DNA from: Flavobacterium sp. BFFFF1
GTDB lineage: Bacteria; Bacteroidota; Bacteroidia; Flavobacteriales; Flavobacteriaceae
Assembly (NCBI RefSeq): GCF_002256285.1
Contig: NZ_NKJE01000004.1
Span: 85,735 to 149,734, forward strand
Reading direction: 5' to 3'
Length of the DNA stretch: 64,000 bases
Below, in pieces: positions 29,733-39,999 of the stretch (position 1 is its first letter; every line of letters begins with the position of its first letter). Both the position numbers and the translations under genes were made by a program. The notes beneath the pieces were generated by a model. That model worked only from the letters and a program-made list of their open reading frames with translations, did no database searches and was not told the origin of the DNA.

Positions 29733-29760
29733 GAGTATTGAGACGAAAATCTCAATACTC
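29733..29760 (-). promoter_or_regulatory. Perfect 11 bp hairpin in the rpsJ-rplC spacer
   Basis: GAGTATTGAGA and TCTCAATACTC pair perfectly around the loop CGAAAA. No T run follows on the minus strand. AT-rich units (AATTAATAATTAATAATTG) fill the rest of the spacer up to rplC. A leader element for L3/L4 control, an mRNA processing site or an inserted palindrome could explain it. Confidence 0.55.
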
Positions 29761-29784
29761 AATCCAAAAATCTATATACTTTTA

Positions 29785-30090
29785 TCAGACTTTGATCTCT
29801 ACTTCAACACCACTAGGCAACTCTAATTTCATTAGCGCATCAATGGTTTTTGAAGAGGAAGAATAGATGTCGATAAGTCTTTTGTATGACATTACTTCGA
29901 ATTGCTCTCTCGCTTTTTTGTTTACGTGCGGAGAACGAAGTACTGTAAAAAGCTTTTTGTGTGTTGGCAACGGAATTGGTCCGGTTACTACAGCGCCAGT
30001 ACTTTTTACTGTTTTTACGATCTTCTCAGAAGATTTGTCAACCAACATGTGATCGTAAGATTTCAATTTTATTCTGATTTTTTGACTCAT
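29785..30090 (-). CDS. rpsJ: 30S ribosomal protein S10 (NusE)
   Basis: uS10 is a head protein that also couples transcription and translation by binding NusG and NusB. The 101 residues include [40 protein letters not shown] and the C-terminal [13 protein letters not shown]. It starts 11 bases after fusA, so the str and S10 clusters form one unit here without a tuf gene between them. Confidence 0.98.
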   Translation of the reverse strand: MSQKIRIKLKSYDHMLVDKSSEKIVKTVKSTGAVVTGPIPLPTHKKLFTVLRSPHVNKKAREQFEVMSYKRLIDIYSSSSKTIDALMKLELPSGVEVEIKV

Positions 30091-30101
30091 TTTCTTAAGA
30101 A

Positions 30102-32258
30102 TTAAGCGTTACCTTTTGCTTTTTTGATTACAGCTTCCGAAATGTTAGCCGGTGTTTCAGCGTAGTGTGAAAACTCCATAGTAGAAGTCGCACGACCTGA
30201 AGACAACGTCCTCAATGTAGTGACATAACCGAACATTTCAGACAATGGCACATCAGCCTTGATTGTCTTAGCGCCATTTCTGTCACCCATATCATTCACC
30301 TGGCCACGACGACGGTTGATATCACCTACGATATCTCCCATGTTTTCTTCCGGTGTAATTACTTCCATTTTCATGATTGGCTCAAGGATGATTGCTCCTG
30401 CAGCTTTCGCCACTTCTTTATATCCAAGTTTTGCAGCCAATTCGAAAGAAAGTGCATCAGAATCCACAGGGTGGAAAGATCCGTCCAAAAGGGTTACTTT
30501 CAAACTATCTACCTGATAACCTGCCAAAGGACCTGTTTTCATCGCCTCACGGAAACCTTTCTCTACAGAAGGGATATATTCCTTAGGAACGTTACCACCT
30601 TTAACGGCATTCACGAACTGCAATCCTACAGGCACTTTACCGTCCACTTCATCTGCTGGCTCAAGGATAAATACGATATCACCGAATTTACCACGACCAC
30701 CCGATTGTTTCTTGTAGGTTTCCCTGTGTTGCGCCGATTTTGTAAACGCTTCCTTATATTCAACCTGAGGCTCGCCCTGGTTTACTTCTACTTTAAACTC
30801 ACGTTTCATACGATCCACAAGGATGTCAAGGTGAAGCTCACCCATACCTGAAATGATTGTTTGACCAGAAGCTTCGTCTGTACGTACTGTAAACGTTGGA
30901 TCCTCTTCAGCCAATTTAGCCAAAGCCATACCCATCTTATCCACGTCAGCTTTGGTTTTTGGCTCGATAGCGATACCAATTACCGGCGCAGGGAATTTCA
31001 TAGATTCCAGGATGATCGGGTTTTTCTCGTCACACATCGTGTCACCAGTCTTGATATCCTTAAATCCAACTGCTGCTCCAATATCACCCGCCTCGATATA
31101 ATCAATTGGGTTTTGTTTGTTGGCGTGCATTTGGTAAATCCTTGAAATACGCTCTTTGTTACCTGAACGTGTGTTCAAAATGTACGAACCTGCATCAAGA
31201 CGTCCTGAATAAGCACGAAAGAAAGCCAGACGGCCTACGAATGGATCAGTAGCAATCTTAAATGCCAAAGCAGCGAACGGCTCTTTTACATCCGGACGAC
31301 GTAAGATTTTGGTTTGGTCTTCTTCCAACAAATCAGCATCATCAGGGTGAATCCCTTCGATACCCTCTTTATCCAATGGAGAAGGCAAATATTTACAAAC
31401 TGCATCCAGCATGAACTGAACTCCTTTGTTTTTGAAAGAAGAACCGGCAATCATCGGGATGATGGCCATGTCCATAGTCGCAGCACGTAACGCATTGTTG
31501 ATCTCTTCTTCAGTAATCGAATCCGGATCTTCCATGTATTTATCAAGCAGGTTCTCATCATAATCAGCAACCGCTTCGATAAGGATATCCCTATATTCTT
31601 TCACTTCATCCACCATATCAGCAGGAATATCAACGATATCGAAAGTAGCACCTAAAGTCTCATCATGCCATACGATAGCCTGATTTTTTACCAAGTCAAC
31701 TACACCTTTAAAGTCTAATTCTTCCCCGATTGGAAGTGTGATCGCTACCGCGTTTGATTTCAACATATCACGAACTTGTTGACAAACTCCAAGGAAGTTT
31801 GACCCCTGACGGTCCATTTTATTTACGAATCCCATACGTGGCACACGGTACTGGTCAGCAAGCCTCCAGTTGGTTTCTGATTGTGGCTCAACACCATCAA
31901 CAGCAGAAAAAAGGAAAACAAGACCATCCAATACACGAAGCGAACGGTTTACCTCTACGGTAAAATCCACGTGTCCCGGAGTATCGATGATGTTAAAGTG
32001 ATAAGGTAAAGAGCTCGGGATTAATTTACCCTGCTCTGTTGGGAAATTCCACTCACAGGTTGTCGCAGCTGAAGTAATTGTGATACCACGCTCCTGCTCC
32101 TGCGCCATCCAGTCCATTGTTGCAGCACCATCGTGTACTTCACCAATTTTGTGTGATTTACCAGTATAAAAAAGGATACGCTCAGTGGTTGTCGTTTTAC
32201 CAGCATCAATGTGAGCAGCAATTCCAATGTTTCTTGTATATTTTAAATCTCTTGCCAT
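30102..32258 (-). CDS. fusA: Elongation factor G
   Basis: EF-G is the GTPase that drives translocation and, with RRF, ribosome recycling. The 718 residues have the G1 motif [20 protein letters not shown], switch and G3 motifs ([26 protein letters not shown]) and G4 NKMD. Domains II to V follow, ending KKAKGNA. Length and order are normal. It lies between rpsG and rpsJ with gaps of 9 and 11 bases; no tuf gene is adjacent. Confidence 0.98.
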   Translation of the reverse strand: MARDLKYTRNIGIAAHIDAGKTTTTERILFYTGKSHKIGEVHDGAATMDWMAQEQERGITITSAATTCEWNFPTEQGKLIPSSLPYHFNIIDTPGHVDFTVEVNRSLRVLDGLVFLFSAVDGVEPQSETNWRLADQYRVPRMGFVNKMDRQGSNFLGVCQQVRDMLKSNAVAITLPIGEELDFKGVVDLVKNQAIVWHDETLGATFDIVDIPADMVDEVKEYRDILIEAVADYDENLLDKYMEDPDSITEEEINNALRAATMDMAIIPMIAGSSFKNKGVQFMLDAVCKYLPSPLDKEGIEGIHPDDADLLEEDQTKILRRPDVKEPFAALAFKIATDPFVGRLAFFRAYSGRLDAGSYILNTRSGNKERISRIYQMHANKQNPIDYIEAGDIGAAVGFKDIKTGDTMCDEKNPIILESMKFPAPVIGIAIEPKTKADVDKMGMALAKLAEEDPTFTVRTDEASGQTIISGMGELHLDILVDRMKREFKVEVNQGEPQVEYKEAFTKSAQHRETYKKQSGGRGKFGDIVFILEPADEVDGKVPVGLQFVNAVKGGNVPKEYIPSVEKGFREAMKTGPLAGYQVDSLKVTLLDGSFHPVDSDALSFELAAKLGYKEVAKAAGAIILEPIMKMEVITPEENMGDIVGDINRRRGQVNDMGDRNGAKTIKADVPLSEMFGYVTTLRTLSSGRATSTMEFSHYAETPANISEAVIKKAKGNA

Positions 32259-32267
32259 TTCTTATGA

Positions 32268-32744
32268 TTAAAATCTAAAGTGAGAGAATGCTTTATTTGC
32301 TTCAGCCATTTTGTGAGTATCCATTCTCTTTTTAACAGCAGCACCTTCTTCTTTAGCCGCAGCTAAAACTTCAGAAGCCAACTTTTGAGCCATCGATTTC
32401 TCATTTCTTCTACGGGCGTAAAGGATCATCCATTTCATCGCCATAGAGATTTTACGGTCTGGTCTGATTTGCATTGGGATTTGGAAGGTAGCCCCACCCA
32501 CACGACGTGAACGTACTTCTACGTGCGGCATCACATTGGTTAAAGCATCTTTCCAGATTTCAAGTGCTGATTTTTCAGCGTCTTGCTTTTTTGTCTCTAC
32601 GATATCAATCGCATCATAGAATACTTTAAAAGCAGTTGATTTTTTACCGTCCCACATTAAGTTGTTTACAAAACGTGTCACCAATTGGTCGTTAAACCTT
32701 GGATCCGGCAAAAGAGGTCTTTTCTTGGCCTGTCTTTTTCTCAT
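32268..32744 (-). CDS. rpsG: 30S ribosomal protein S7
   Basis: uS7 starts assembly of the head and contacts the E-site tRNA. The 158 residues include the family signature [20 protein letters not shown] and [20 protein letters not shown]. It starts 26 bases after rpsL. Confidence 0.98.
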   Translation of the reverse strand: MRKRQAKKRPLLPDPRFNDQLVTRFVNNLMWDGKKSTAFKVFYDAIDIVETKKQDAEKSALEIWKDALTNVMPHVEVRSRRVGGATFQIPMQIRPDRKISMAMKWMILYARRRNEKSMAQKLASEVLAAAKEEGAAVKKRMDTHKMAEANKAFSHFRF

Positions 32745-32770
32745 TTCTTTTCTTTACTTTAAAAGTTAAA

Positions 32771-33154
32771 TTACTTTTTAGCTTCTTTAGGGCGTTTTGC
32801 TCCGTATTTAGATCTTCTTTGCGTTCTTCCTGCTACACCTGATGTATCAAGCGCACCACGAACGATGTGATACCTAACTCCCGGCAAATCTTTTACCCTT
32901 CCACCCCTAACTAATACTATCGAGTGCTCTTGTAGATTGTGTCCTTCACCAGGGATGTAAGCATTCACTTCATTTCCATTTGTCAAACGTACACGCGCTA
33001 CTTTACGCATTGCGGAGTTTGGTTTTTTTGGAGTTGTAGTGTAAACACGCGTACAAACACCTCTTCTCTGAGGACAAGAATCTAAAGCAACCGATTTACT
33101 CTTCTTAGTTATCTGGGTTCTTCCAGTTCTTACTAATTGTTGAATTGTTGGCAT
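32771..33154 (-). CDS. rpsL: 30S ribosomal protein S12
   Basis: uS12 lies at the decoding centre; streptomycin resistance changes map to it in other bacteria. The 127 residues begin [20 protein letters not shown] and contain [20 protein letters not shown], whose Lys is the usual resistance position and is wild type. [16 protein letters not shown] follows. It is the first gene of the ribosomal block and has the block's promoter about 60 bases upstream. Confidence 0.98.
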
Positions 33155-33209
33155 AATTAAATACTAAAAATTTCTTATGTTTATAAAATTCCCGCTTTTT
33201 ACGGGGTTG

Positions 33210-33240
33210 CAAATGTAGTAATATTTTTTAATGAAACAAA
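33210..33240 (-). promoter_or_regulatory. Promoter of the str-S10-spc-alpha block
   Basis: On the minus strand TTTG (33237-33240), a 19-base gap and TACATTTG (33210-33217) match the Bacteroidota sigma-A promoter closely. The start would fall near 33203, leaving a leader of about 50 bases that includes a small CCCG/CGGG hairpin before rpsL. Confidence 0.82.
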
Positions 33241-33338
33241 TCATAATTCATTAATTTTCAAGCATATTATTCAACACTGGAATTTTTATAACAAATGAGT
33301 CTTTTTTTGCGTTATTTTTATCCAAAATTCACAACCCC

Positions 33339-34997
33339 TTGAAACTTTCACCGTTTATTTTTTGCTTTTTTTTCGCATTCACTGCTGCCAGTTCACAGCA
33401 ACTGACGTTAAAAATTTCAGGCAAAACAGGCCGCGAAAACAAGGTGATCGATTCCATTTCATACAAAAAGGCACATCCCGACCTCAAGTCATTGAAAACG
33501 GAGATGACGGTGTTCCATGAAAATATGGTGAGGGCAGGATACATCGAATGCGAAATAGGTTCTCCAGAAAAAATAAACGATACGGTTTATCGCTACAATA
33601 CAAGTTTAGGCAACCGTACAAAATCAATTGTCGTTTACACCAACGCGGCATGGAGAAAACAGATCCCGGAGTTTAAGGAAGACGCTGCGGAGATCAACTT
33701 TAATACTATAGAGGCCTTCCTTAAAAAGACCGTCAGCTTTTTTGAGCGCCAGGGCTATGCTTTAGCCAAAGTAAAACTGGTACATTTTGAAAAAAAAGGC
33801 GATGCACTTTACGCGGAACTCATCGCCGATTTGGGTAAAAAAAGAGAACTGAATGACATCGTCATTAAAGGGTACGAAAAGTTCCCACAAGGACATCTCT
33901 TAAACATCAAAAAACTGTACCGGAAGAAAACCTTCAATCAGGAAAACCTGAAAAATATTTATGGCGATTTTGAAAAATTCCGCTTTGTTAAGCAGACCAA
34001 ATATCCGGAAATACTCTTTACCAAAGACACAACCAAGGTATACGTGTATCTTGAAAAAGCCACGCCCAATAAATTCGAGGGCTTTATCGGATTTTCGAAT
34101 GACGAAAAGAGCAACGTGAAACTGAATGGCTATCTGGATTTACAACTGGTTAATATCCTGAATTCCGGTGAAGAATTCTCACTTTACTGGAAGAGCGATG
34201 GCGAGGACCAAAAGACATTTAACCTGGGCCTGGAACTGCCTTATATTTTTAAATCGAAACTCGGACTCAAAACATACCTGAACATCTTCAAGCAGGACAG
34301 CACTTTTCAGAATACACGTACTGCTATTGATCTAGGCTACCTTTTTAACTACAACACCAGGACCTATATCGGGTACCAGTCTTCCGAATCCAGCGATATC
34401 CAGAATCAAAATAACGCTTCCATAAGCGATTATAAAAACGCCTTTATCACAGCAGATTTTGAATATGTGGATTTTAAATCCGACCAATTCCTCTTTCCTG
34501 AAAACACCAGGCTGACCGTTAAAATTGGAAAGGGCTCGCGCACCTCAAAACTGGAGAACAACAGCCAGTACTTCATCAACGCTGATATCATGCATAATTT
34601 CTACCTGGACAAAAATAACAGTATTAGTTTACGAAGCCAGGACTATTACCTCAAAAGTAAAAATTATATTATCAATGAGTTGTACCGATTTGGCGGTATC
34701 AATTCCGTTCGGGGATTTAATGAAAATAGCCTCCAGGCAAATTTATTTGCCTCGATACTCACGGAATACCGTTACCAACTCGCGTCCAACCTTTACGCAC
34801 ACTCCATCATTGATTACGGCCATTTTGACGACAGTACTTCAGGAAACAAAGGAAGCTTACTTGGTTTGGGCTTTGGATTCGGATTATTGACTAAAAATGG
34901 GCTGTTACACCTCGTATACGCCAATGGAAGTGCTAACCATCAGGAAATCAAACTCTCCAACTCCATCATCCACATTAGTTTTAAGACGAATTTTTAA
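33339..34997 (+). CDS. Omp85-family outer-membrane barrel protein (BamA/TamA-like)
   Basis: This 552-residue protein opens with a signal peptide (KLSPFIFCFFFAFTAASSQ). Residues to about 250 hold POTRA-like alpha/beta units (IETIEAF-type pattern; ELNDIVIKGYEKFPQGHLLN). The rest is an outer-membrane beta barrel with many alternating strands and the Omp85 motif GGINSVRGFNE, ending IHISFKTNF with the terminal aromatic residue. The only usable start is TTG; no in-frame ATG precedes the signal peptide. It is much shorter than BamA, so it is probably a TamA- or lipid-transport-type member. It lies divergent from the ribosomal block and upstream of susC. Confidence 0.85.
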   Translation: MKLSPFIFCFFFAFTAASSQQLTLKISGKTGRENKVIDSISYKKAHPDLKSLKTEMTVFHENMVRAGYIECEIGSPEKINDTVYRYNTSLGNRTKSIVVYTNAAWRKQIPEFKEDAAEINFNTIEAFLKKTVSFFERQGYALAKVKLVHFEKKGDALYAELIADLGKKRELNDIVIKGYEKFPQGHLLNIKKLYRKKTFNQENLKNIYGDFEKFRFVKQTKYPEILFTKDTTKVYVYLEKATPNKFEGFIGFSNDEKSNVKLNGYLDLQLVNILNSGEEFSLYWKSDGEDQKTFNLGLELPYIFKSKLGLKTYLNIFKQDSTFQNTRTAIDLGYLFNYNTRTYIGYQSSESSDIQNQNNASISDYKNAFITADFEYVDFKSDQFLFPENTRLTVKIGKGSRTSKLENNSQYFINADIMHNFYLDKNNSISLRSQDYYLKSKNYIINELYRFGGINSVRGFNENSLQANLFASILTEYRYQLASNLYAHSIIDYGHFDDSTSGNKGSLLGLGFGFGLLTKNGLLHLVYANGSANHQEIKLSNSIIHISFKTNF

Positions 34998-35092
34998 AGA
35001 TTGTTGTTAAAACGTGCACTTCTTTCAATGTTTGTTTGGATTGTTAACAAATATTTAAGACATTTGGTTATAACTAAATCAAATTAATAAAT

Positions 35093-38000
35093 ATGAAACC
35101 TAGATTAACAAATTACTTTGCAGTACTATTTGTGCTGTTTGTGCAATTCGCTTTTGCACAGGAAAGGACGGTTAGCGGGACAGTTTCTGACAATAACGGC
35201 CTTCCGCTTCCAGGCGTTGGCATTGTCATAAAGGGTACGCAGACCGGAACACAAACCGATTTTGACGGAAAGTACTCGATTAAGGCAACGCCTACGACGG
35301 TACTTGTTTTTAGCTTTATCGGGATGAAGACGCAGGAAGTTGTCGCGTCTTCTACATCGCTTAACGTAAAGATGGTCGACAATGCCATTGAACTGGAAGG
35401 TGTTGTAGTAACCGCTTTCGGAATCAAAAGAAATCCCAAAGATCTTGGGTACTCCGTAAGCACTGTCAAGGCAGGAGACCTGACCGAAAATTCAGAACCG
35501 GATCTTATCCGATCACTTAATGGAAAAGTTCCTGGTGTCAACGTAAATGTTTCAAGCGGTGTTGCTGGAGCTTCAAACCAAATTACGATAAGGGGTATTT
35601 CTACTTTTGGAAACAGTCAGCCATTGATTGTAGTGGATGGTGTAACCTATAGCAACAATGAGATTACCACTTCAAGTCAGGTTACTGGAGGCGGAGGTTA
35701 TGAGTCAGCCTTATCCAGCCTGGATCCCAATGATATCGCGTCAGTAAACGTTCTTAAGAGTGCGGCCGCATCTGCTTTATATGGATCCAGAGCTTCGAAT
35801 GGTGTAATTGTGATCACCACTAAATCAGGATCTCCAAAATCGAAAATGGATAAAAAGCTAAGCATTAATGTCGGTACGGGAACGTATTTTGAAAACATCG
35901 CGAATCTTCCTGAATACCAGAACAAATATGGCGCCGGTTCGAACTTTAATTATGGTGCAGCATCCAACGGTTCATGGGGACCGAGCTTTGATTCGCTTAC
36001 GACCATACCAACGTGGGCACCACTTTTGGCTGCCTTTCCTGAATTAGGGCCAACACAGCCCTACGTTGCGCATCCAAACAACGTTAAAGATTTATTTAGA
36101 ACAGGAACAGTTATTGAGAATACGCTTGGCTTTAACTATTCTGGCCAGGAAGGAAGTTTTAATCTTACGATTTCTGATTTAAACCAGGATGGATACATTC
36201 CTTATAACACCTACGACAGGACTTCCATTTCTACAGGAGGTAATTTTAAACTCCCAAATGGCATTACCATCGGTGGAAATATGAGCTATTCCAAAACGCA
36301 ACAAGTCGGTGGTTTTTTTGGAGAAAACCAGTTTGACGGATCTTCTTCGTCATTCGCCAGAACTTTATATTTAGCGAGGAACTGGGATTTCAACCTTCCG
36401 TATGAAGATCCGGTAACAGGTCAGTCTGTTATTCCTAATGCCGGTTACGACCATCCATTGTGGTCATGGAAACATGATAAAATTATCACCAACACGAACA
36501 GGATTGTAATTGGCGGTAATATGTCTTATAATTTCAATGACCATATTTCTGTTTCCTACCGTCTTGGTTACAATAAATACGATCTTGACCGACTTGAAAT
36601 AAGGGATAAATATTCAAGAGCCGATGGGGGTGTTGGTACGTTGCTTTCCGATCGTTTCACAAATACCGATATTGAATCTACGTTATTGTTTAATTTTAAC
36701 TACAAACTAAGTGCCGATTTCGGACTTGAGGCTATCGTTGGAAGTAATTTATTGGATACTGAATCCTCAAGACAATCATTTCAGGGAAAAGAATTGATTC
36801 TTCCAAATATTTATAACCTGAAAAATACAAAAAGTATTGCCGACCTTCTGGATGAAGGAAATAGGAAACGCAACGCCGGGGTATTTGCAGACGTCACTTT
36901 CTCATTTAGGGATTATCTGTTTCTAAATGCTACTGGCAGAAACGAATGGAGTTCTGTGCTACCAAAAGATAACAATTCTTATTTTTATCCTTCAGTAAGT
37001 ACTTCATTAGTTCTGACAGACGCCTTTAAAATGAATAGCAAGGTTTTAACTTTTGCGAAACTTAGGGCTGCGTATGCCAAAGTGGCGAAGGATACAGACC
37101 CAGAGTTTTTAAATATCTTTTATTCATTAGGTCAGGCTTACAATGGTCAATCGGTAATTAGTAACAATACGCAACTGGGTGATCAACAAATCACGCCAGA
37201 GTTCTCTAATGAATTCGAAGTCGGGACCGACCTGGAGTTTTTTAATAGGAGAATTGCGTTGGATTTAAGTGTGTACAGTAAAAAAACAACGGACTTGATC
37301 AATGATGTAAATGTTCCCATAACCAGTGGTTATCAAACATACACTACCAACGCCGGCGACATGACAAATAAAGGCGTTGAGATTGGGTTGACAGTTGTTC
37401 CAGTGCAGACGAAGAACTTCAAATGGTCACTTTTAACCAATTTCACAAAAAACAAAAACGAAGTAACCAAGATTTTTGCAGGTATCAGTAAATTACAATT
37501 AGACCCTAATGAGATTGGCTATGCCATAGTGGGTGAGCCGTTCGGTGTGTTTTACGGCACGAGATTCGCTCGTGATGCAAACGGAAATTACCTTATAGAC
37601 CCTTCTACGGGAGGAATTCTTGCAGATCCGGAACTGGGCATTATCGGTGACCCAACCCCTGATTTCAAAATGAATTTCATCAACACATTTAGCTACAAGG
37701 GATTTACATTAAAAGCACAGGTTGACTGGAGACAGGGAGGCGACATCAGTTCTACAACCATACAATCTTTGCTTGGCCGTGGTGTGACGAGAGATACGGA
37801 AGACAGGGAACATACTTTTATCATTCCAGGTTTTTATGGTAACGCTGATGGGACACCAATGCTTGACGGAAATTTAAATCAAATTCCAAACACCTCACAG
37901 CTTACAATGAATGAGCTTTATTTTTCACCGGGAAGCAGTAACACGTTTGCTATAAATAGTGTTGATGAGGCAGATATTTATGATGGAACTGTGTTCAGGC

Positions 38001-38239
38001 TAAGGGAAATAAGCCTGACTTACGATGTACCTAAAAAATTACTCGAAAAAACGCCTTTTGGAAATATCAGTTTTAGTGTAATGGGCAGCAATTTATGGTA
38101 TCTCGCACCAAACGTACCAAAATATACAAATTACGACCCGGAAACAACCAGTTACGGATCTTCAAGGCTTCAGGGAATCGAAGTTACTGCCGCACCGACA
38201 GCAAAACGCTATGGCTTTAAACTTAATTTAACTTTCTAA
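35093..38239 (+). CDS. SusC/RagA-family TonB-dependent outer-membrane transporter
   Basis: The 1048 residues begin with a signal peptide ending VQFAFAQ. A carboxypeptidase-regulatory-like domain at 24-100 (VSGTVSDNNGLPLPGVGIVI, TDFDGKYSI) is followed by a plug domain (LIRSLNGKVPGVNV, QITIRGISTFGNSQPLIVVDGV). A 22-strand-type barrel ends YGFKLNLTF. SusC proteins import large ligands through the outer membrane with a SusD lid, powered by TonB. The cognate SusD follows after 10 bases. No degradative enzyme is nearby, so the substrate is unknown. Confidence 0.96.
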   Translation: MKPRLTNYFAVLFVLFVQFAFAQERTVSGTVSDNNGLPLPGVGIVIKGTQTGTQTDFDGKYSIKATPTTVLVFSFIGMKTQEVVASSTSLNVKMVDNAIELEGVVVTAFGIKRNPKDLGYSVSTVKAGDLTENSEPDLIRSLNGKVPGVNVNVSSGVAGASNQITIRGISTFGNSQPLIVVDGVTYSNNEITTSSQVTGGGGYESALSSLDPNDIASVNVLKSAAASALYGSRASNGVIVITTKSGSPKSKMDKKLSINVGTGTYFENIANLPEYQNKYGAGSNFNYGAASNGSWGPSFDSLTTIPTWAPLLAAFPELGPTQPYVAHPNNVKDLFRTGTVIENTLGFNYSGQEGSFNLTISDLNQDGYIPYNTYDRTSISTGGNFKLPNGITIGGNMSYSKTQQVGGFFGENQFDGSSSSFARTLYLARNWDFNLPYEDPVTGQSVIPNAGYDHPLWSWKHDKIITNTNRIVIGGNMSYNFNDHISVSYRLGYNKYDLDRLEIRDKYSRADGGVGTLLSDRFTNTDIESTLLFNFNYKLSADFGLEAIVGSNLLDTESSRQSFQGKELILPNIYNLKNTKSIADLLDEGNRKRNAGVFADVTFSFRDYLFLNATGRNEWSSVLPKDNNSYFYPSVSTSLVLTDAFKMNSKVLTFAKLRAAYAKVAKDTDPEFLNIFYSLGQAYNGQSVISNNTQLGDQQITPEFSNEFEVGTDLEFFNRRIALDLSVYSKKTTDLINDVNVPITSGYQTYTTNAGDMTNKGVEIGLTVVPVQTKNFKWSLLTNFTKNKNEVTKIFAGISKLQLDPNEIGYAIVGEPFGVFYGTRFARDANGNYLIDPSTGGILADPELGIIGDPTPDFKMNFINTFSYKGFTLKAQVDWRQGGDISSTTIQSLLGRGVTRDTEDREHTFIIPGFYGNADGTPMLDGNLNQIPNTSQLTMNELYFSPGSSNTFAINSVDEADIYDGTVFRLREISLTYDVPKKLLEKTPFGNISFSVMGSNLWYLAPNVPKYTNYDPETTSYGSSRLQGIEVTAAPTAKRYGFKLNLTF

Positions 38240-38249
38240 AAAAAAATAT

Positions 38250-39986
38250 ATGAAAATTTCAAAAAAAATATACCGCAACAAAAGCAAGATTTTCTTGTTG
38301 GCTGGCACGCTGGCTTTTTTGAGTTGCCAGGATTATCTTGATGTGGACACTGATAAGGATAATTCAACGAATGCTCCGTTAAATCTGTTATTAACAAGCA
38401 TTGAAGTGAACGTCGACAACACCACCGACTTTTTAAATTATACCGGCGACATTCTCCAGGTGTATACCCATCAGATGGTGGTAAGGGAAGAACAGGACCA
38501 GTATGGTACAAAAGTGAATAATATTAATGTACTAAACGAATGGAACAATACCTATCTGACGCTTACAAACATTGAAACCCTGATCAAACAAGGAACTGAA
38601 TCAGGCGATATGGTATATGTAGGGCTTGCGCAATTGCAAAAAGCTTATTTGATGTCTGTTGCTGTGGATTTATTTGGAGATGTTCCTTACACTGAAGCAG
38701 GCCAATTGGCTTCAGGCGGTATCATTAGCCCAAAATTCGACAATCAGGCTGAAATATACGCCGCTATCATGGATCTAATTGAGACCGGCAAGGCCAATGT
38801 GGCCTCTGATGCAGGAATTCAAAAGCCCGCTGCAGACGATTTATTTTATGGTGGTGACACTGAAAAATGGATCAAATTTGCCAATACGTTTAAGTTGAAG
38901 TTATACAATCAGACACGGTTGTCTCCAAACTTTGACCAGGCAGGTTTTGATGCTTTAATCGCAGAGAATAATTTCTTCGACTCCAATGACGATGATTTCC
39001 AATTCAATCACCAAAACACATTATCTCCTTCTGATGAAAGAAATAAATTCTTTCTTGAATCATACAATAGTACACAATTCACTACTTACATGAGTCCCTG
39101 GTTTTATGAAATCCTTAAAGGCATGAATCCAAACATTCACACAGGGAATGAAGATCCGAGAATTCCTTACTACTTTTTTAACCAGCTTGAAGACGGACAA
39201 CTTCCTCCTGATCTAGGGGATCCTGCAACCGGAAATCCGAAAGCTGATTACTGGGATTCATCTACGGGATTTTTTACAATCCGATTCGGAAGTATCGGAC
39301 CATATCGCGATTTTAGTACTGAGAATTCATATACTTATCCAGGGATTTTCCCAGCAGGCGGGCGATATGATGACAATCAGGGAGGCAATGTAAACGACAT
39401 GATGAACAATGACCCCGATGCTCCTGCGCCGCCGACTGGCATAGCACCGCACAGGATTCTTACTTACGCTGAATTCCTTTATATCCAGGCTGAATTAATT
39501 CATGTCGGTAAACTTACAGGAAATGAAGGCGCAAAACTGCAGGCAGCAATGGAAGCTAGTTTTGCTAAAGTGGACGAAGTAGTTGATAACAACCAGGCAC
39601 CACAAACCATTCCAAACTTGGTAGGAAGCGCTGCTGTAACCACGTTTATTGGTAATGTGATGGCCGAGTTCAATGCGGCTTCAGCGGATAAGAAGCTGGA
39701 AATAATGATGACTCAGAAATGGGTAGCTACTTTCGGAGATCCATTTGATCAGTACAATGACTATAGGAGAACCGGATATCCAATACTTGCAAACCCAAAC
39801 AGTACCTCTCCGGAATATCAGCTTGACAATGGTGACGGATTCCCTTTAGAAGATTCTCAAACTGTCCTGAACAACCCATTCCCGCTGTCTTTCTACTGGC
39901 CACAAAGTGAATTGGAGGTCAATGCCAATGCTCCGATTCAAAAAGTAGGCCTTGGCGATTACAGAATATTCTGGGATATCAATTAA
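38250..39986 (+). CDS. SusD/RagB-family surface lipoprotein
   Basis: The 578 residues begin with a lipoprotein signal (FLLAGTLAFLSCQDYLDVDT) whose lipidated Cys is followed by the usual QDYLDV. It resembles the SusD-like_2 group: a helical TPR-like core with LQKAYLMSVAVDLFGDVPYT and LTYAEFLYIQAELIHVGKL, and the C-terminal PLSFYWPQSELEVNANAP. It acts as the lid that captures ligand for the SusC encoded directly upstream. The substrate is unknown. Confidence 0.95.
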   Translation: MKISKKIYRNKSKIFLLAGTLAFLSCQDYLDVDTDKDNSTNAPLNLLLTSIEVNVDNTTDFLNYTGDILQVYTHQMVVREEQDQYGTKVNNINVLNEWNNTYLTLTNIETLIKQGTESGDMVYVGLAQLQKAYLMSVAVDLFGDVPYTEAGQLASGGIISPKFDNQAEIYAAIMDLIETGKANVASDAGIQKPAADDLFYGGDTEKWIKFANTFKLKLYNQTRLSPNFDQAGFDALIAENNFFDSNDDDFQFNHQNTLSPSDERNKFFLESYNSTQFTTYMSPWFYEILKGMNPNIHTGNEDPRIPYYFFNQLEDGQLPPDLGDPATGNPKADYWDSSTGFFTIRFGSIGPYRDFSTENSYTYPGIFPAGGRYDDNQGGNVNDMMNNDPDAPAPPTGIAPHRILTYAEFLYIQAELIHVGKLTGNEGAKLQAAMEASFAKVDEVVDNNQAPQTIPNLVGSAAVTTFIGNVMAEFNAASADKKLEIMMTQKWVATFGDPFDQYNDYRRTGYPILANPNSTSPEYQLDNGDGFPLEDSQTVLNNPFPLSFYWPQSELEVNANAPIQKVGLGDYRIFWDIN

Positions 39987-39999
39987 AAAATAAATTATT

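Noticed and set aside
16395..33154. tuf, adk or map genes expected by analogy to other phyla
   Set aside because: All gaps were checked; none has room for them.
35020..35092. Promoter of the first susC (AAGACATTTG)
   Set aside because: The box lacks the TA of TAnnTTTG and the spacing to a TTG is wrong.
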